A stretch of 64,000 nt of DNA from an uncultured Pelagibacteraceae bacterium (lineage in GTDB: Bacteria > Pseudomonadota > Alphaproteobacteria > Pelagibacterales > Pelagibacteraceae): NCBI GenBank assembly GCA_902594825.1, contig CACJNO010000001.1, forward strand, positions 20,413-84,412, read 5' to 3'. Both the position numbers and the translations under genes were made by a program. Below are positions 51,625 through 60,608 of the stretch, piece after piece; positions within the stretch are counted from its first letter, which is position 1; every line of letters begins with the position of its first letter. The notes beneath the pieces were generated by a model. That model was not told the DNA's origin and ran no database searches. It saw only the letters and a list, made by a program, of their open reading frames with translations.

Positions 51625-52841
51625 TTTCAGAAAAATTTTTTCAATCTAAAACTGCTATAGTGACTTTATTTGCTGCATGTTTTGTTGTTTTAATTTCTTT
51701 GGGTGTAAGACAAGTTTTTGGTTTATTCTTTATCGATTTTAATGAGAGTTTAAATATAAGTAATACTGCATTTGGTTTTGCTATTGGTATTCAAATGTTG
51801 ATGTGGGGAATAACAGGACCAATTTTTGGAGCGATTGCAGACCGTTATGGTGGACATGTAGCAATAATTTCTGCATTTATATTTTATACACTTGGTATTT
51901 ACTTTTTATATACAGGTCCAAACACTGGTATTTTTTTTCAAATTCATATGGGTTTGTTGATTGGTATTGGTCTTGGAGGTACAGCTATAAGTATCCCAAT
52001 GTCAGTTGTCGGCAAGCATTTTCCACTATCAACTAGAACAATTGCAATGAGTATTGTTACAGCTCTTGGATCTTTTGGTTATTTTTTATCTCCAATATTT
52101 ACAAACTATTCTCTAAAAGAATATGGTTGGAATTATACTTTATTTATTTTTTCTTTGGTTTTGATTTCAGGCTTAGTAGCAGCTTATTTTGTTAGATCTC
52201 CATCCGAGTTAGAAAGTGTTGAAAAAAATTCAGATCAATCATTCAAACAAGCTTTGACAGAAGCTTTTAAAACTAAAAGTTATATTTTACTTGTATCAGG
52301 GTTTTTTGTTTGTGGTTTTCATATTACTTTAGTCGGAACCCACGTACCTAAATATGTTATAGACAGAGGACTGGAAGATTGGACTGCAGCTGCAATTTTA
52401 TCTTTAATTGGTTTATTTAATATTTTTGGTTCGTTGTTAAGTGGATATCTTTCATCAATAATGAGTAAAAAAATTATTCTCAGCGGAATCTATTTTTTGA
52501 GAGGAATTTCAATAATTCTTTTTATTTTCACCCCGGCAAGCAATATAAGCGCTTTTTTATTCGGAGCTAGTTTTGGTTTCTTATGGCTTTCAACTGTTCC
52601 AGCTACAAGTGGAATTGTTGCTCATTTGTTTGGAACAAAGTATCTAGGTATGTTGTATGGAATTGTTTTTTTAAGTCATCAAATAGGATCTTTTTTTGGG
52701 GCATATTTAGGAGGTTTATTTCATGATCTCTATGGTTCTTATGATTATGCGTGGTATTTAGCAATTGCTTTATCTGTATTCGCAGCAATAATACATTTAC
52801 CAATTAAAGAAGAACCAGTTTTAAGATTAAGAACAGAATAA
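51621..52841 (+). CDS. MFS transporter
   Basis: 406 residues, 12 membrane helices, of the major facilitator superfamily, oxalate/formate-antiporter or monocarboxylate-like branch (GLGGTAISIPMSVVGKHFP, FGFLWLSTVPATSGIVAHLFGTKYLGMLYG, GAYLGGLFHD). The ATGA overlap with metC suggests coupling. Possibly a carboxylate uptake or efflux protein. Substrate unresolved. Confidence 0.85.
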   Translation: MISEKFFQSKTAIVTLFAACFVVLISLGVRQVFGLFFIDFNESLNISNTAFGFAIGIQMLMWGITGPIFGAIADRYGGHVAIISAFIFYTLGIYFLYTGPNTGIFFQIHMGLLIGIGLGGTAISIPMSVVGKHFPLSTRTIAMSIVTALGSFGYFLSPIFTNYSLKEYGWNYTLFIFSLVLISGLVAAYFVRSPSELESVEKNSDQSFKQALTEAFKTKSYILLVSGFFVCGFHITLVGTHVPKYVIDRGLEDWTAAAILSLIGLFNIFGSLLSGYLSSIMSKKIILSGIYFLRGISIILFIFTPASNISAFLFGASFGFLWLSTVPATSGIVAHLFGTKYLGMLYGIVFLSHQIGSFFGAYLGGLFHDLYGSYDYAWYLAIALSVFAAIIHLPIKEEPVLRLRTE

Positions 52842-52842
52842 A

Positions 52843-53997
52843 TTGAACAAACAAAATCAGTTAGCAGATATTCACAATTCAGGAAAAGCTTATATTATTT
52901 ATAAGTCTAAAAAAGGTTTTGACTTATATACAAATTTTTCAAAAAAAATTATCCTTAATAATAAAAATATTAAAAGCTTTTTGAGTAGAAAATTTAAAAA
53001 TAAAAATAAAAAGACAGATCTTTTTATTGGTTTTTTTGGTTATGAGTTATTGAACAATTTAATTAATGTTAAGATACCTGGTCAAAAAAATATAAATTTT
53101 CCTAAAGGTATTTTTTATAAACCTGAAAAAAAATTAGAAATAAGAAATAAAATTAAATTTAAAAGTGGATATAAATACAAACGAAGTAAGTTTAAGGTTA
53201 ACATAAACAAAAATTCTTATGCAAAAATTTTTAATAAGTTTAAAAAAAAAATAAAAAGTGGTGAAACATATCAAATTAAAATTTGTACTAAATACAAAAC
53301 AAAATCAAAAATAAATCCTCTAGATTTTTTCTCTAAATTATCACAAACCAATTTAGCCCCAGAAGCTTTTATGATTAGGGATAAAAATTATTCAGTAATT
53401 AGCTGTTCACCAGAAAATCTTATTACCAAGAAAGGTTCTGATATATCTACAAAACCGATAGCTGGCACAGTAAAAAAAACAAAAGCTTTAAATAAAATTA
53501 AGGCATTAAATTATTTCAAAAAAAATCTTAAAGAGACAAAAGAACATAATATGATTGTTGATATGGAAAGAAATGATTTATCTAGAATTTGTAAAGTTGG
53601 TTCAGTCAAATTATCTAAACAAAAAATTGTAGAGGAATATAAGGATCTTTTTCATTATGTAAGTCTCATTAAAGGAAAATTGAAAAGCAACATAAAAAAT
53701 ATTGATATTATTAAAGCTATGATGCCTGGGGGTTCAGTCATTGGTTGCCCAAAGATAAACACACTAAATCTTTTAAATAATCAAGAAAAAGAAAATCGAA
53801 ATATTTACACTGGCAGCTTTGGATATATAAAATTTAATGGAGATATGAGATTCAATATTATTATTAGATCAATTTTAAATTTTAAAAATGTTTCTGAAAT
53901 ATCTGTTGCATCAGGTGTGGTTGTAGATAGTAATTCAAAACATGAATTTAATGAAAATTACATTAAAGCAAAAGCATTAATCGATTTGTTCAAATGA
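52843..53997 (+). CDS. pabB: aminodeoxychorismate synthase component I (chorismate-binding)
   Basis: 384 residues; TTG start right after the MFS stop, no nearer ATG. Chorismate-binding domain: GETYQIKICTKYKTKS, PENLITKKGSDISTKPIAGTVKK, EHNMIVDMERNDLSRICKVGSV, MMPGGSVIGCPKI and YTGSFGYIKFNGDMRFNIIIRS. Together with the next two genes (pabA-like and pabC-like) it makes p-aminobenzoate for folate. E. coli PabB has PIKGT with the intermediate-forming Lys; here it is PIAGT, as in anthranilate synthase. Gene order favours PabB. Length is shorter than E. coli PabB (453), with most of the N-terminal domain reduced. Confidence 0.8.
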   Translation: MNKQNQLADIHNSGKAYIIYKSKKGFDLYTNFSKKIILNNKNIKSFLSRKFKNKNKKTDLFIGFFGYELLNNLINVKIPGQKNINFPKGIFYKPEKKLEIRNKIKFKSGYKYKRSKFKVNINKNSYAKIFNKFKKKIKSGETYQIKICTKYKTKSKINPLDFFSKLSQTNLAPEAFMIRDKNYSVISCSPENLITKKGSDISTKPIAGTVKKTKALNKIKALNYFKKNLKETKEHNMIVDMERNDLSRICKVGSVKLSKQKIVEEYKDLFHYVSLIKGKLKSNIKNIDIIKAMMPGGSVIGCPKINTLNLLNNQEKENRNIYTGSFGYIKFNGDMRFNIIIRSILNFKNVSEISVASGVVVDSNSKHEFNENYIKAKALIDLFK

Positions 53998-54551
53998 TTT
54001 ACGTAATAGATCATCACGACTCATTTACTCATAATGTTGTACATCAATTTTCATTATTTGATAAAGTTTATTGTGATAACTACAATTATATAGATATAAA
54101 GAAACTCCATGATGCGTCTGTAGTTGTTTTTTCACCAGGTCCTGGAAACCCAAAAAACTATCCATTAACATCAAAAATTTATAAACAATTTAAAGGAAAA
54201 AAAAAGATTATTGGTATTTGTTTAGGATTTCAACAAATATTATTTTGTGAAGGAGCAAAAATCATAGAACAAAAAAAAATTTATCATGGATTTCAATCAA
54301 ATATAAAAGTTATTAGTAATCAATCATTGTTTAAAAAAGGAAAAATATTTAAAGTAGGTCGATATCATTCATTAAAATTAAAAGAACCTTTTAAAATAAA
54401 GAATTTTGAGATAACTATGAGATGTTTAGAATCAAAAGTAGCAATGTCTTTTGAAAATAACAAAGATAAAATTTATGGTTTTCAATTTCACCCAGAATCT
54501 TTTTTAACAATCAATGGCAACTTACTTATTAAAAAAATCTTATCAACTTAA
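53994..54551 (+). CDS. pabA: aminodeoxychorismate/anthranilate synthase glutamine amidotransferase subunit
   Basis: 185 residues, class I GATase of TrpG/PabA size (E. coli PabA 187). IDHHDSFTHNVVHQF, FSPGPGNP, nucleophile Cys76 in GICLGFQQ, and FQFHPESF with the catalytic His and Glu. Supplies ammonia to the chorismate-binding subunit encoded by the preceding gene (4-base ATGA overlap). The next gene overlaps by 38 bases. PabA vs TrpG is decided by the pabC-like neighbour. Confidence 0.85.
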   Translation: MIYVIDHHDSFTHNVVHQFSLFDKVYCDNYNYIDIKKLHDASVVVFSPGPGNPKNYPLTSKIYKQFKGKKKIIGICLGFQQILFCEGAKIIEQKKIYHGFQSNIKVISNQSLFKKGKIFKVGRYHSLKLKEPFKIKNFEITMRCLESKVAMSFENNKDKIYGFQFHPESFLTINGNLLIKKILST

Positions 54552-55287
54552 GGATTTAAAGGAAATTTCTTTTAAAGATTTATGGGGAGATCATGGAATA
54601 TTCACAACAATGTGGATCTTTGGTAAACCACCAAAAATTCTTTTTTTTAATAGTCATATTCAGAATTTAATTAAATCACTTAAAAGTTATGGAATACAAA
54701 AAAGATTTCTTAAAAAAGATATTCTTAAAGTTATAAATAAGAATATACTAAAAGATAAAAAGTATAATCATTTATTAAGGATAGCTTTAAACAAGAAAGT
54801 TATTTCAATATCTTTAAGAAAAAGAGTTGCTCCAAAATTAAATTTTAATTTAAAATTAGTAGATTTAAAAAGAGAAAAACCTCAATATAAAAATCTAAAA
54901 TATAAAAAAATTTTATCTCATTTGCAAAAAATAGATAATTCAAAGTCAGATATTGCATTAGTTAATAATAAAAAAATTTTAGAAACAGGGACCTCTAATT
55001 TATTGTTTATTAAGAAAGAGAGTATTTTTAGCTCAAAAAAAGATTTTTATGAGGGTAATACATATAAATTTTTTAAAACGAAAATAAAAAGAATTATTAA
55101 AAAAGATATTTTTCTGAATGAATTAAATAAATATGATGAAATATTATTGATTGGCTCAGGAAAAGGTGTTGCTTCAGTTAAATCAATTAATCAAATTAAT
55201 TGGAAAAGAAAAAATTTAAAAAAATATAAGCTGTTTTTAAGATACTATAAAAAAGCAATTAAAAACTGTAAATCATATAGAGTTTGA
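54514..55287 (+). CDS. pabC: class IV aminotransferase, probable 4-amino-4-deoxychorismate lyase
   Basis: 257 residues. GDHGIFTTMWIFGKPPKILFFNSHIQNLIKSL matches the D-AAT/PabC N-terminus, and ALVNNKKILETGTSNLLFI corresponds to the conserved E.T.SN.F block (Glu near the PLP, Ser-Asn). The PLP Lys is near the RK..KKILSHLQKIDNSKSDIAL region. It would split ADC to PABA and pyruvate. The 38-base overlap with pabA is needed to keep the GIFTT segment, so the start at 54514 is accepted. More diverged than its two partners. Confidence 0.75.
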   Translation: MATYLLKKSYQLKDLKEISFKDLWGDHGIFTTMWIFGKPPKILFFNSHIQNLIKSLKSYGIQKRFLKKDILKVINKNILKDKKYNHLLRIALNKKVISISLRKRVAPKLNFNLKLVDLKREKPQYKNLKYKKILSHLQKIDNSKSDIALVNNKKILETGTSNLLFIKKESIFSSKKDFYEGNTYKFFKTKIKRIIKKDIFLNELNKYDEILLIGSGKGVASVKSINQINWKRKNLKKYKLFLRYYKKAIKNCKSYRV

Positions 55288-55288
55288 T

Positions 55289-55681
55289 ATGAAAGATCCA
55301 AATAATCCATGTTTGTTTTGTAATGTAAAAAAAAGTGGATGCGCTTATGAGAATGAACTTGCTTATGCTAGTTATGATACTTATCCAGTTACCAAACATC
55401 ATTGCCTAATTATACCAAAAAGACATATAAAAGATTATTTTGATTTAAATAAGGATGAACTTTTGGCATGTCATGAACTCATTAAAACAGTAAAAAAAAA
55501 AATACTTCATGAAGATAAATCTGTAAAAGGATTTAATTTAGGAACTAATATTGGAAAAATTTCTGGTCAATCAATTCTACATTGTCATTTTCATTTAATT
55601 CCAAGACGAGAAGGGGACGTAGAGAATCCTCAAGGAGGTGTGAGATCTGTGATTCCAAACAAACAACATTATAAGAGATAA
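55289..55681 (+). CDS. HIT-family nucleotide-binding protein
   Basis: 130 residues: NPCLFCNVKKSG, VTKHHCLIIPKRHIKDYFDL, and the histidine triad ILHCHFHLIPR (His98, His100, His102). HIT proteins hydrolyse adenosine 5'-phosphoramidates or diadenosine polyphosphates. The CxxC at the start fits the Fhit/HinT-like bacterial form with a zinc site. Two bases after pabC. Confidence 0.88.
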   Translation: MKDPNNPCLFCNVKKSGCAYENELAYASYDTYPVTKHHCLIIPKRHIKDYFDLNKDELLACHELIKTVKKKILHEDKSVKGFNLGTNIGKISGQSILHCHFHLIPRREGDVENPQGGVRSVIPNKQHYKR

Positions 55682-55705
55682 AAATAGCCTGTTATTAAAG
55701 ACAAA

Positions 55706-55740
55706 TTGACCAGAGTTAGTGGTTGAACTATTAATTCAAC
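55706..55740 (+). promoter_or_regulatory. promoter and overlapping operator upstream of the apr operon
   Basis: TTGACC (55706-55711), 17-base spacer, TATTAA (55729-55734). The inverted repeat GTTGAA-N7-TTCAAC (55722-55740) brackets the -10 box, so a dimeric protein bound there would block or alter polymerase access. No other site with this repeat was seen ahead of tauA, tpa or xsc. Confidence 0.55.
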
Positions 55741-55789
55741 TATATATAAAACTTAAAAAAAATTAATCAAAATTTAACTAAAGGCGGAA

Positions 55790-56584
55790 ATGTTAAGTAA
55801 CAATCCCTTTTCAATACTAGCTGAGACAGTACCAACTATTGCTATGCAAGGTTTTATAATTGCAATGGTTGTTTTGATTGCAGTTGGAACTATTGTGCAA
55901 ATGATACATCATAAAAACCTTACTTATTTTTTTAATAATGCAAAAAAAGCAAAACTTTCTGCAACAAAAAAATTAGGAGCAGGAGAGAAAGTATCAATAA
56001 TTGCTAAGACTACAGTTGTAGATATTGGTACAACTTCTGAGCTGGGTTTTGGCAAAAGAAGACTTGCGCATGTTCTTGGAATGTACGGAACAATTTTATT
56101 TTGGGTATCATCTGCTATTTTAGTTTTTTGTTATACTGGTGCAGGAAAGTCAAATTCTGAAACTTGGTCAATTCTCTGGCATGTCGGTGCAATTCTAACT
56201 TGTCTAGGAGGTTATTGGTTTTGGTTTTTCTTAAGAGTTGATGTTTCAGCAGAAGCTCATCCATGGTACAGAATTATAAAAGCAGACTTGTTTGTTCTAG
56301 CATTACTAGCTTGTGCAACTTTTGGACTAGCTTGGTCATATACTCAATTTAGCAATCAAGTAGGTTTATCATTTTTATTTTTTACCTTATTTGTTGCTTC
56401 AAACTTAATTTTATTTGGTGGTGTGTATTGGTCTAAATTTGCTCACATGTTTTATAAACCAGGAGCAGCAATACAAAAAAATTTAGCTGAAGCTGATGGT
56501 TCAAGAGACAATTTACCTCCTCCAGCAGATGCTCCAGAGCAATTTGGCCTGGGTATAAAAAGAGAAGAGCCAAAACATTATTAA
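55790..56584 (+). CDS. aprM: AprM membrane anchor for APS reductase
   Basis: 264 residues, about five to six membrane helices, with LGFGKRRLAHVLGMYGTILFWVSSAILVFCY, WHVGAILTCLGGYWFWFFLRVD and the soluble C-terminus. It is placed directly before aprB and aprA, the arrangement known for the AprM subunit, which is thought to pass electrons between AprBA and the quinone pool. Histidines in AHVLGMYG, LWHVGAI and AHPWY could bind heme. AAAGGCGG before the ATG is a strong ribosome site. AprM is the accepted name; heme binding is inference. Confidence 0.85.
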   Translation: MLSNNPFSILAETVPTIAMQGFIIAMVVLIAVGTIVQMIHHKNLTYFFNNAKKAKLSATKKLGAGEKVSIIAKTTVVDIGTTSELGFGKRRLAHVLGMYGTILFWVSSAILVFCYTGAGKSNSETWSILWHVGAILTCLGGYWFWFFLRVDVSAEAHPWYRIIKADLFVLALLACATFGLAWSYTQFSNQVGLSFLFFTLFVASNLILFGGVYWSKFAHMFYKPGAAIQKNLAEADGSRDNLPPPADAPEQFGLGIKREEPKHY

Positions 56585-56617
56585 TATGTTAATAGAAAAA
56601 GGAGAAAATTAAAAATT

Positions 56618-57088
56618 ATGTCAACTTTTGTATACATGACAAGATGTGATGGATGTGGTCATTGTGTAGATATTTGCCCATCAGATATAATGCATATCGA
56701 TGAAAATATTAGACGAGCAAAAAATATAGAACCTAACTTTTGTTGGGAATGTTATTCATGTGTAAAAGCCTGTCCTAACCATGCTATTGACGTTAGAGGT
56801 TATGCTGATTTTGCACCAATGGGTCATAGTGTAAGAGTGAGAAGAGAAGAGGAGAAAGGTACTATTTCTTGGAAAATAAAATTTAGAAATGGAACTGAAA
56901 AAAACTTTGTATCTCCAATTACAACTAAACCTTGGGGAAAATTTATTCCAAAACTTGCTGAAGGTGATACACCAAACCAAGGTGAAATAAATTCGCAAAG
57001 ATTGTATAGTGAACCAGAAGGATTAAATACTAATCAAGAATTACCGTCTGTACCAAAAGAGTCATTTAAAAAAGGAGTTTACTACTAA
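56618..57088 (+). CDS. aprB: adenylylsulfate reductase beta subunit
   Basis: 156 residues with two [4Fe-4S] clusters: Cys10/13/16/20 (CDGCGHCVDIC) and Cys42/45/48/52 (CWECYSCVKAC). The C-terminal tail wraps AprA in known structures (PITTKPWGKFIPKLAEGD). It conducts electrons between AprA's FAD and the membrane anchor. It shares one base with aprA (TAATG). Confidence 0.95.
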   Translation: MSTFVYMTRCDGCGHCVDICPSDIMHIDENIRRAKNIEPNFCWECYSCVKACPNHAIDVRGYADFAPMGHSVRVRREEEKGTISWKIKFRNGTEKNFVSPITTKPWGKFIPKLAEGDTPNQGEINSQRLYSEPEGLNTNQELPSVPKESFKKGVYY

Positions 57089-58947
57089 TGGCAAAGCATA
57101 AAACTCATTACGAGGAGTGTGATGTATTAGTTGTTGGAGGAGGAATGGCTGGAACTGGTGCAACATTTGAAGCAAGACATTGGGGAAGAGATCTTAAAAT
57201 TGTTTGTGTTGAAAAGGCCAATATAGATAGAAGTGGAGCTGTTGCGCAAGGTTTATATGCAATCAATTGCTATATGGGTATGCAATGGGATGAAAATCAA
57301 CCTGAGGATCATGTAAGATATGCAAGAAATGATTTAATGGGGATGGTAAGAGAAGATTTAGGTTACGATATGGCTCGTCACGTAGATTCTACAGTTCATA
57401 TGTTTGATGAATGGGGTCTTCCAATGATGAAAAATGAAAAGACAGGAAGATACCTTAGAGAAGGTAAGTGGCAAATAATGATTCATGGTGAAAGTTATAA
57501 ACCAATTGTTGCTGAAGCAGCTAAAAAATCAGCTGATAAGATTTATAACAGAATAATGGTGACACATTTACTTATGGATGAAGTTAAAGAAAATAGAATT
57601 GGTGGGGCTGTTGGCTTTAATATGAGAACAGGAGACTTCCATGTATTTAGAGCTAAAGCTGTAATTGTTGCTGCAGGTGGTGCTTCTCACATATTTAAAC
57701 CTAGAGCAGTTGGAGAAGGTATGGGTAGAACTTGGTATGCACCATGGAGTAATGGCTCAGCATATGCTTTACCAATCGCAGCTGGTGCAAAGATGACTCA
57801 GATGGAAAACAGAATTGTTTTGTGTAGATTTAAGGATGGATATGGACCGGTTGGTGCATACTTTTTACATTTAAAAACATATACTCAAAATGCAAATGGT
57901 GAAAATTATGAAAAGAAATGGTATGATCAAACCAAAGAATTAGTTGGTGAATACATTGATCATCATCCAACACCTACATGTTTAAGAAATCATGCATTTA
58001 TTCAAGAAGTAGCTGCAGGTGGTGGACCAATTCATATGGTAACTAAAGAAGCTTTTCAAGATCCACATTTAGAAACAGTAGGTTGGGAAAACTTCTTGGG
58101 AATGACAGTTGGTCAAGCAGTAGTATGGGCTTCACAAAATATTGATCCAAAATATACTAACCCTGAATTAACAACATCAGAACCTTATGTAATGGGATCT
58201 CATGCTACATGTTCAGGAGCATGGGTAAGTGGTCCAGAAGATTTATCTCCACCAGAATATTTCTGGGGATATAACAGAATGTTGACTATTGATGGACTTT
58301 TTGGAGCTGGTGATACAGTTGGTGGAAGTGCACATAAATTTTCATCTGGTTCATTTACAGAGGGAAGATTAGCTGCAAAAGCTGCTGTTAAATATATACA
58401 AGATAAAAAAGCTGACGGTATAGATGTTTCAGATAAACAGTGTGATGAATTTAAAAAAGCTGTCTATAAACCTTTGGAAACTTTTACAGTTGCTCAAAAT
58501 GAAATTACAGGTGGAACTGTTTCACCAAGTTACATCTCACCAATACAAGGTCTTCAGAGACTTCAGAAGATTATGGATGAATATGTCGGCGGTATCACGT
58601 CAAATTATATGACTAATGGCAACATGCTAAAAAGAGCTCTTGAATTGTTAGAGTGGTTACAAGAAGATTTAGAGAAAGTAGGAGCTGAGGATTATCATCA
58701 ATTAATGAGAGCATGGGAGTTGAAACATAGAACGTTAACTTCTCAATGTGTAACTGAACATACTTTATTTAGAGAAGAAACTCGTTGGCCTGGTTATTAT
58801 TATAGAGGTGATCATATGAAACTTGATGATGATAATTGGCATTGTTTGACAGTTTCTAGACGAGATCCTAAAACAGGGAAGTTTACAATGGAAAAAGTTC
58901 CTGTTTACCATATCGTAGATGAGAAAGAAAAGAAGAAGGCGTCATAA
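57088..58947 (+). CDS. aprA: adenylylsulfate reductase alpha subunit (FAD)
   Basis: 619 residues. FAD loop VLVVGGGMAGTGATFEARHWG, VCVEKANIDRSGAVAQGLYAIN, WYAPWSNGSAYALPIAAGAKMTQMENRIVLCRFKDGYGPVGAYFLH, and a C-terminal helical domain with QCVTEHTLFREETRWPGYYYRGDH. The reaction is APS + 2 e- to sulfite + AMP, or the reverse. In this setting, with xsc and suyAB producing sulfite, the oxidative direction (sulfite to APS) is likely. No sat gene (ATP sulfurylase) is in the window to finish to sulfate and ATP. Confidence 0.96.
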   Translation: MAKHKTHYEECDVLVVGGGMAGTGATFEARHWGRDLKIVCVEKANIDRSGAVAQGLYAINCYMGMQWDENQPEDHVRYARNDLMGMVREDLGYDMARHVDSTVHMFDEWGLPMMKNEKTGRYLREGKWQIMIHGESYKPIVAEAAKKSADKIYNRIMVTHLLMDEVKENRIGGAVGFNMRTGDFHVFRAKAVIVAAGGASHIFKPRAVGEGMGRTWYAPWSNGSAYALPIAAGAKMTQMENRIVLCRFKDGYGPVGAYFLHLKTYTQNANGENYEKKWYDQTKELVGEYIDHHPTPTCLRNHAFIQEVAAGGGPIHMVTKEAFQDPHLETVGWENFLGMTVGQAVVWASQNIDPKYTNPELTTSEPYVMGSHATCSGAWVSGPEDLSPPEYFWGYNRMLTIDGLFGAGDTVGGSAHKFSSGSFTEGRLAAKAAVKYIQDKKADGIDVSDKQCDEFKKAVYKPLETFTVAQNEITGGTVSPSYISPIQGLQRLQKIMDEYVGGITSNYMTNGNMLKRALELLEWLQEDLEKVGAEDYHQLMRAWELKHRTLTSQCVTEHTLFREETRWPGYYYRGDHMKLDDDNWHCLTVSRRDPKTGKFTMEKVPVYHIVDEKEKKKAS

Positions 58948-58964
58948 TTATCTGAAAAAATTTT

Positions 58965-59315
58965 ATGGATCTTTTAGCAAAATCAGACGATGAGATTTTT
59001 GCAATCGCTAAACCTTTTTGGGAAAATTTAGTTAAAGCCTCTAATATGAAGGATTATGGAGGTTTTACTAAAGATTTTTCTACTCAAATGTTATTTGGGG
59101 CTAATGAAGTAGAACTAGGTAAACAGTGGGCAAACAACAAGATTATAACTAACTTGAACGAAACTTATGAACCTTTTGGTACCTTGAGGAGAGGTGAGCA
59201 TATAACCGTTTTGATTAAACAGACCAATAAAGAAATACCAGGAGAATTTTTGGGTAGATTGGTATTGGGAATTGAAGATGGTGAGGTGAAGATTTTTGGG
59301 GCCACAATATATTAA
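58965..59315 (+). CDS. unknown 116-residue protein following aprA
   Basis: Soluble, beta-rich in its second half (TLRRGEHITVLIKQTN, FLGRLVLGIEDGEVKIFGATIY); the helical N-terminus has a WENLVKASNMKDYGGFTKDF segment. The order helix, then strands with an edge loop, resembles an NTF2-like fold, but no family was recognised. Lies 17 bases after aprA on the same strand, so probably co-transcribed, and may act with sulfite metabolism. Confidence 0.62.
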   Translation: MDLLAKSDDEIFAIAKPFWENLVKASNMKDYGGFTKDFSTQMLFGANEVELGKQWANNKIITNLNETYEPFGTLRRGEHITVLIKQTNKEIPGEFLGRLVLGIEDGEVKIFGATIY

Positions 59316-59359
59316 TTTAAGTTTGACAATTTTTTTACTGGGTGTATTGAAAGATATAG

Positions 59360-59494
59360 ATGCACTTTTCAAAAATAAAAATACCTCAAAAAATAATTGA
59401 CTATAAAACAACATTATTAAAAACAGGAATTTTTTCAGCTATAGCTGCTTGTTGGAGTGTTATCTTAATTGGAACTTTCTTAACTTTGAAATAA
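59360..59494 (+). CDS. short single-TM membrane protein after the apr operon, 44 residues
   Basis: ATG 59360, TAA 59492. A basic N-terminus (HFSKIKIPQKIIDYKTTLLK) is followed by a helix TGIFSAIAACWSVILIGTFL. Sits between the unknown gene and the sulfite exporter on the same strand. It could be a small subunit of one of these membrane systems. Read from the gap; no family match. Confidence 0.6.
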   Translation: MHFSKIKIPQKIIDYKTTLLKTGIFSAIAACWSVILIGTFLTLK

Positions 59495-59520
59495 GTTTAA
59501 AAAAGTTTTGTTTATTATAG

Positions 59521-60606
59521 ATGGAAGTTTTTTTACCTATAGCCCAAGTTTTTATTAATCCAGTAGAGATACTTTTGTTAAGTGCAATAGTTGGTGTCCT
59601 TTCAGGTTTGTTTGGTGTAGGTGGTGGATTTTTGATGACACCATTTTTAATTTTTATGGGGGTTCCACCTGCTTATGCAGTTGCGAATGAAGCTAATAAT
59701 ATATTAGCAACCTCAGTATCGGGATCTACTACTCATTGGCTGAAAAATACCCTTGATTATAAGATGGGTCTTATGATTGTTATTGGTGGTTCAATAGGTA
59801 CTGCTTTAGGTATTTATACTTTTACTTATTTTAAAGACATTGGAAAAATAGATACAGTTATTTCATTAGCATATATGTATATTCTAGCAATAATTGGGAC
59901 GTTAATGTTAGTTGAAAGCTTAGGTGAGATCGATAAAGCAAAAAAAAATGTAGTTGAAAGAAAAAAACTTCATGTTCACTATTGGATCCATGGCCTTCCT
60001 TTTAGAATGAGATTTCCAAAATCTAAATTGTACGAGAGTATTTTTACACCTATCATAATTGGATTAGTAGTTGGATTTATTGCTGCAATAATGGGGATTG
60101 GTGGAGCTTTTATACTAGTTCCAGCAATGATCTATATAATTAAAATGCCAACACGGTTAGTTCCGGGAACTTCTTTGTTTGTTACTATCTTTGTAAGCGT
60201 AATAGTTACTTTTTTACACTCAATTAATTATGGTTCAATAGATTTGATGTTAGTTTTGTTGTTGGTAGTTGGCTCTATTGTGGGTGTTCAGATAGGTCAA
60301 AAAATTGGAGAACAAATAGATAGTTCTGGATTAAAAGCTTTATTAGCAATCTTATTGCTCATAGTAGGTATAGCAATTGCTTATGATACTTTTTTTGCAG
60401 AAGGAATTCAAAACGGAACCACAATAACTAAATCTCAAGATTTAAATTTCTTTTCTAATTTTATTAAAGATTTTTCAAAAGATATGCCATTTTTTTATGG
60501 ATTATTTTCAATAATGTTCGCAGTTTTCTTAGGAATTGGAGCTGCATTTATAAGAAGATTTATTTCAAAGTTTAGAAAAAAATACTTTGTTAAACCTGCG
60601 AAGTAA
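59521..60606 (+). CDS. tauE: TauE/SafE-family exporter, probable sulfite exporter
   Basis: 361 residues, 8-9 membrane helices, with the two related halves of the TauE/SafE fold (LSAIVGVLSGLFGVGGGFLMTPFLIFMGVPPAYAVA and GLVVGFIAAIMGIGGAFILVPAMIYIIKMPTRLVPGTS). Members export sulfite or sulfoacetate during sulfonate degradation. Lying between apr and suyAB/xsc fits removal of surplus sulfite. Ends 2 bases before the convergent suyB. Confidence 0.85.
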   Translation: MEVFLPIAQVFINPVEILLLSAIVGVLSGLFGVGGGFLMTPFLIFMGVPPAYAVANEANNILATSVSGSTTHWLKNTLDYKMGLMIVIGGSIGTALGIYTFTYFKDIGKIDTVISLAYMYILAIIGTLMLVESLGEIDKAKKNVVERKKLHVHYWIHGLPFRMRFPKSKLYESIFTPIIIGLVVGFIAAIMGIGGAFILVPAMIYIIKMPTRLVPGTSLFVTIFVSVIVTFLHSINYGSIDLMLVLLLVVGSIVGVQIGQKIGEQIDSSGLKALLAILLLIVGIAIAYDTFFAEGIQNGTTITKSQDLNFFSNFIKDFSKDMPFFYGLFSIMFAVFLGIGAAFIRRFISKFRKKYFVKPAK

Positions 60607-60608
60607 TT

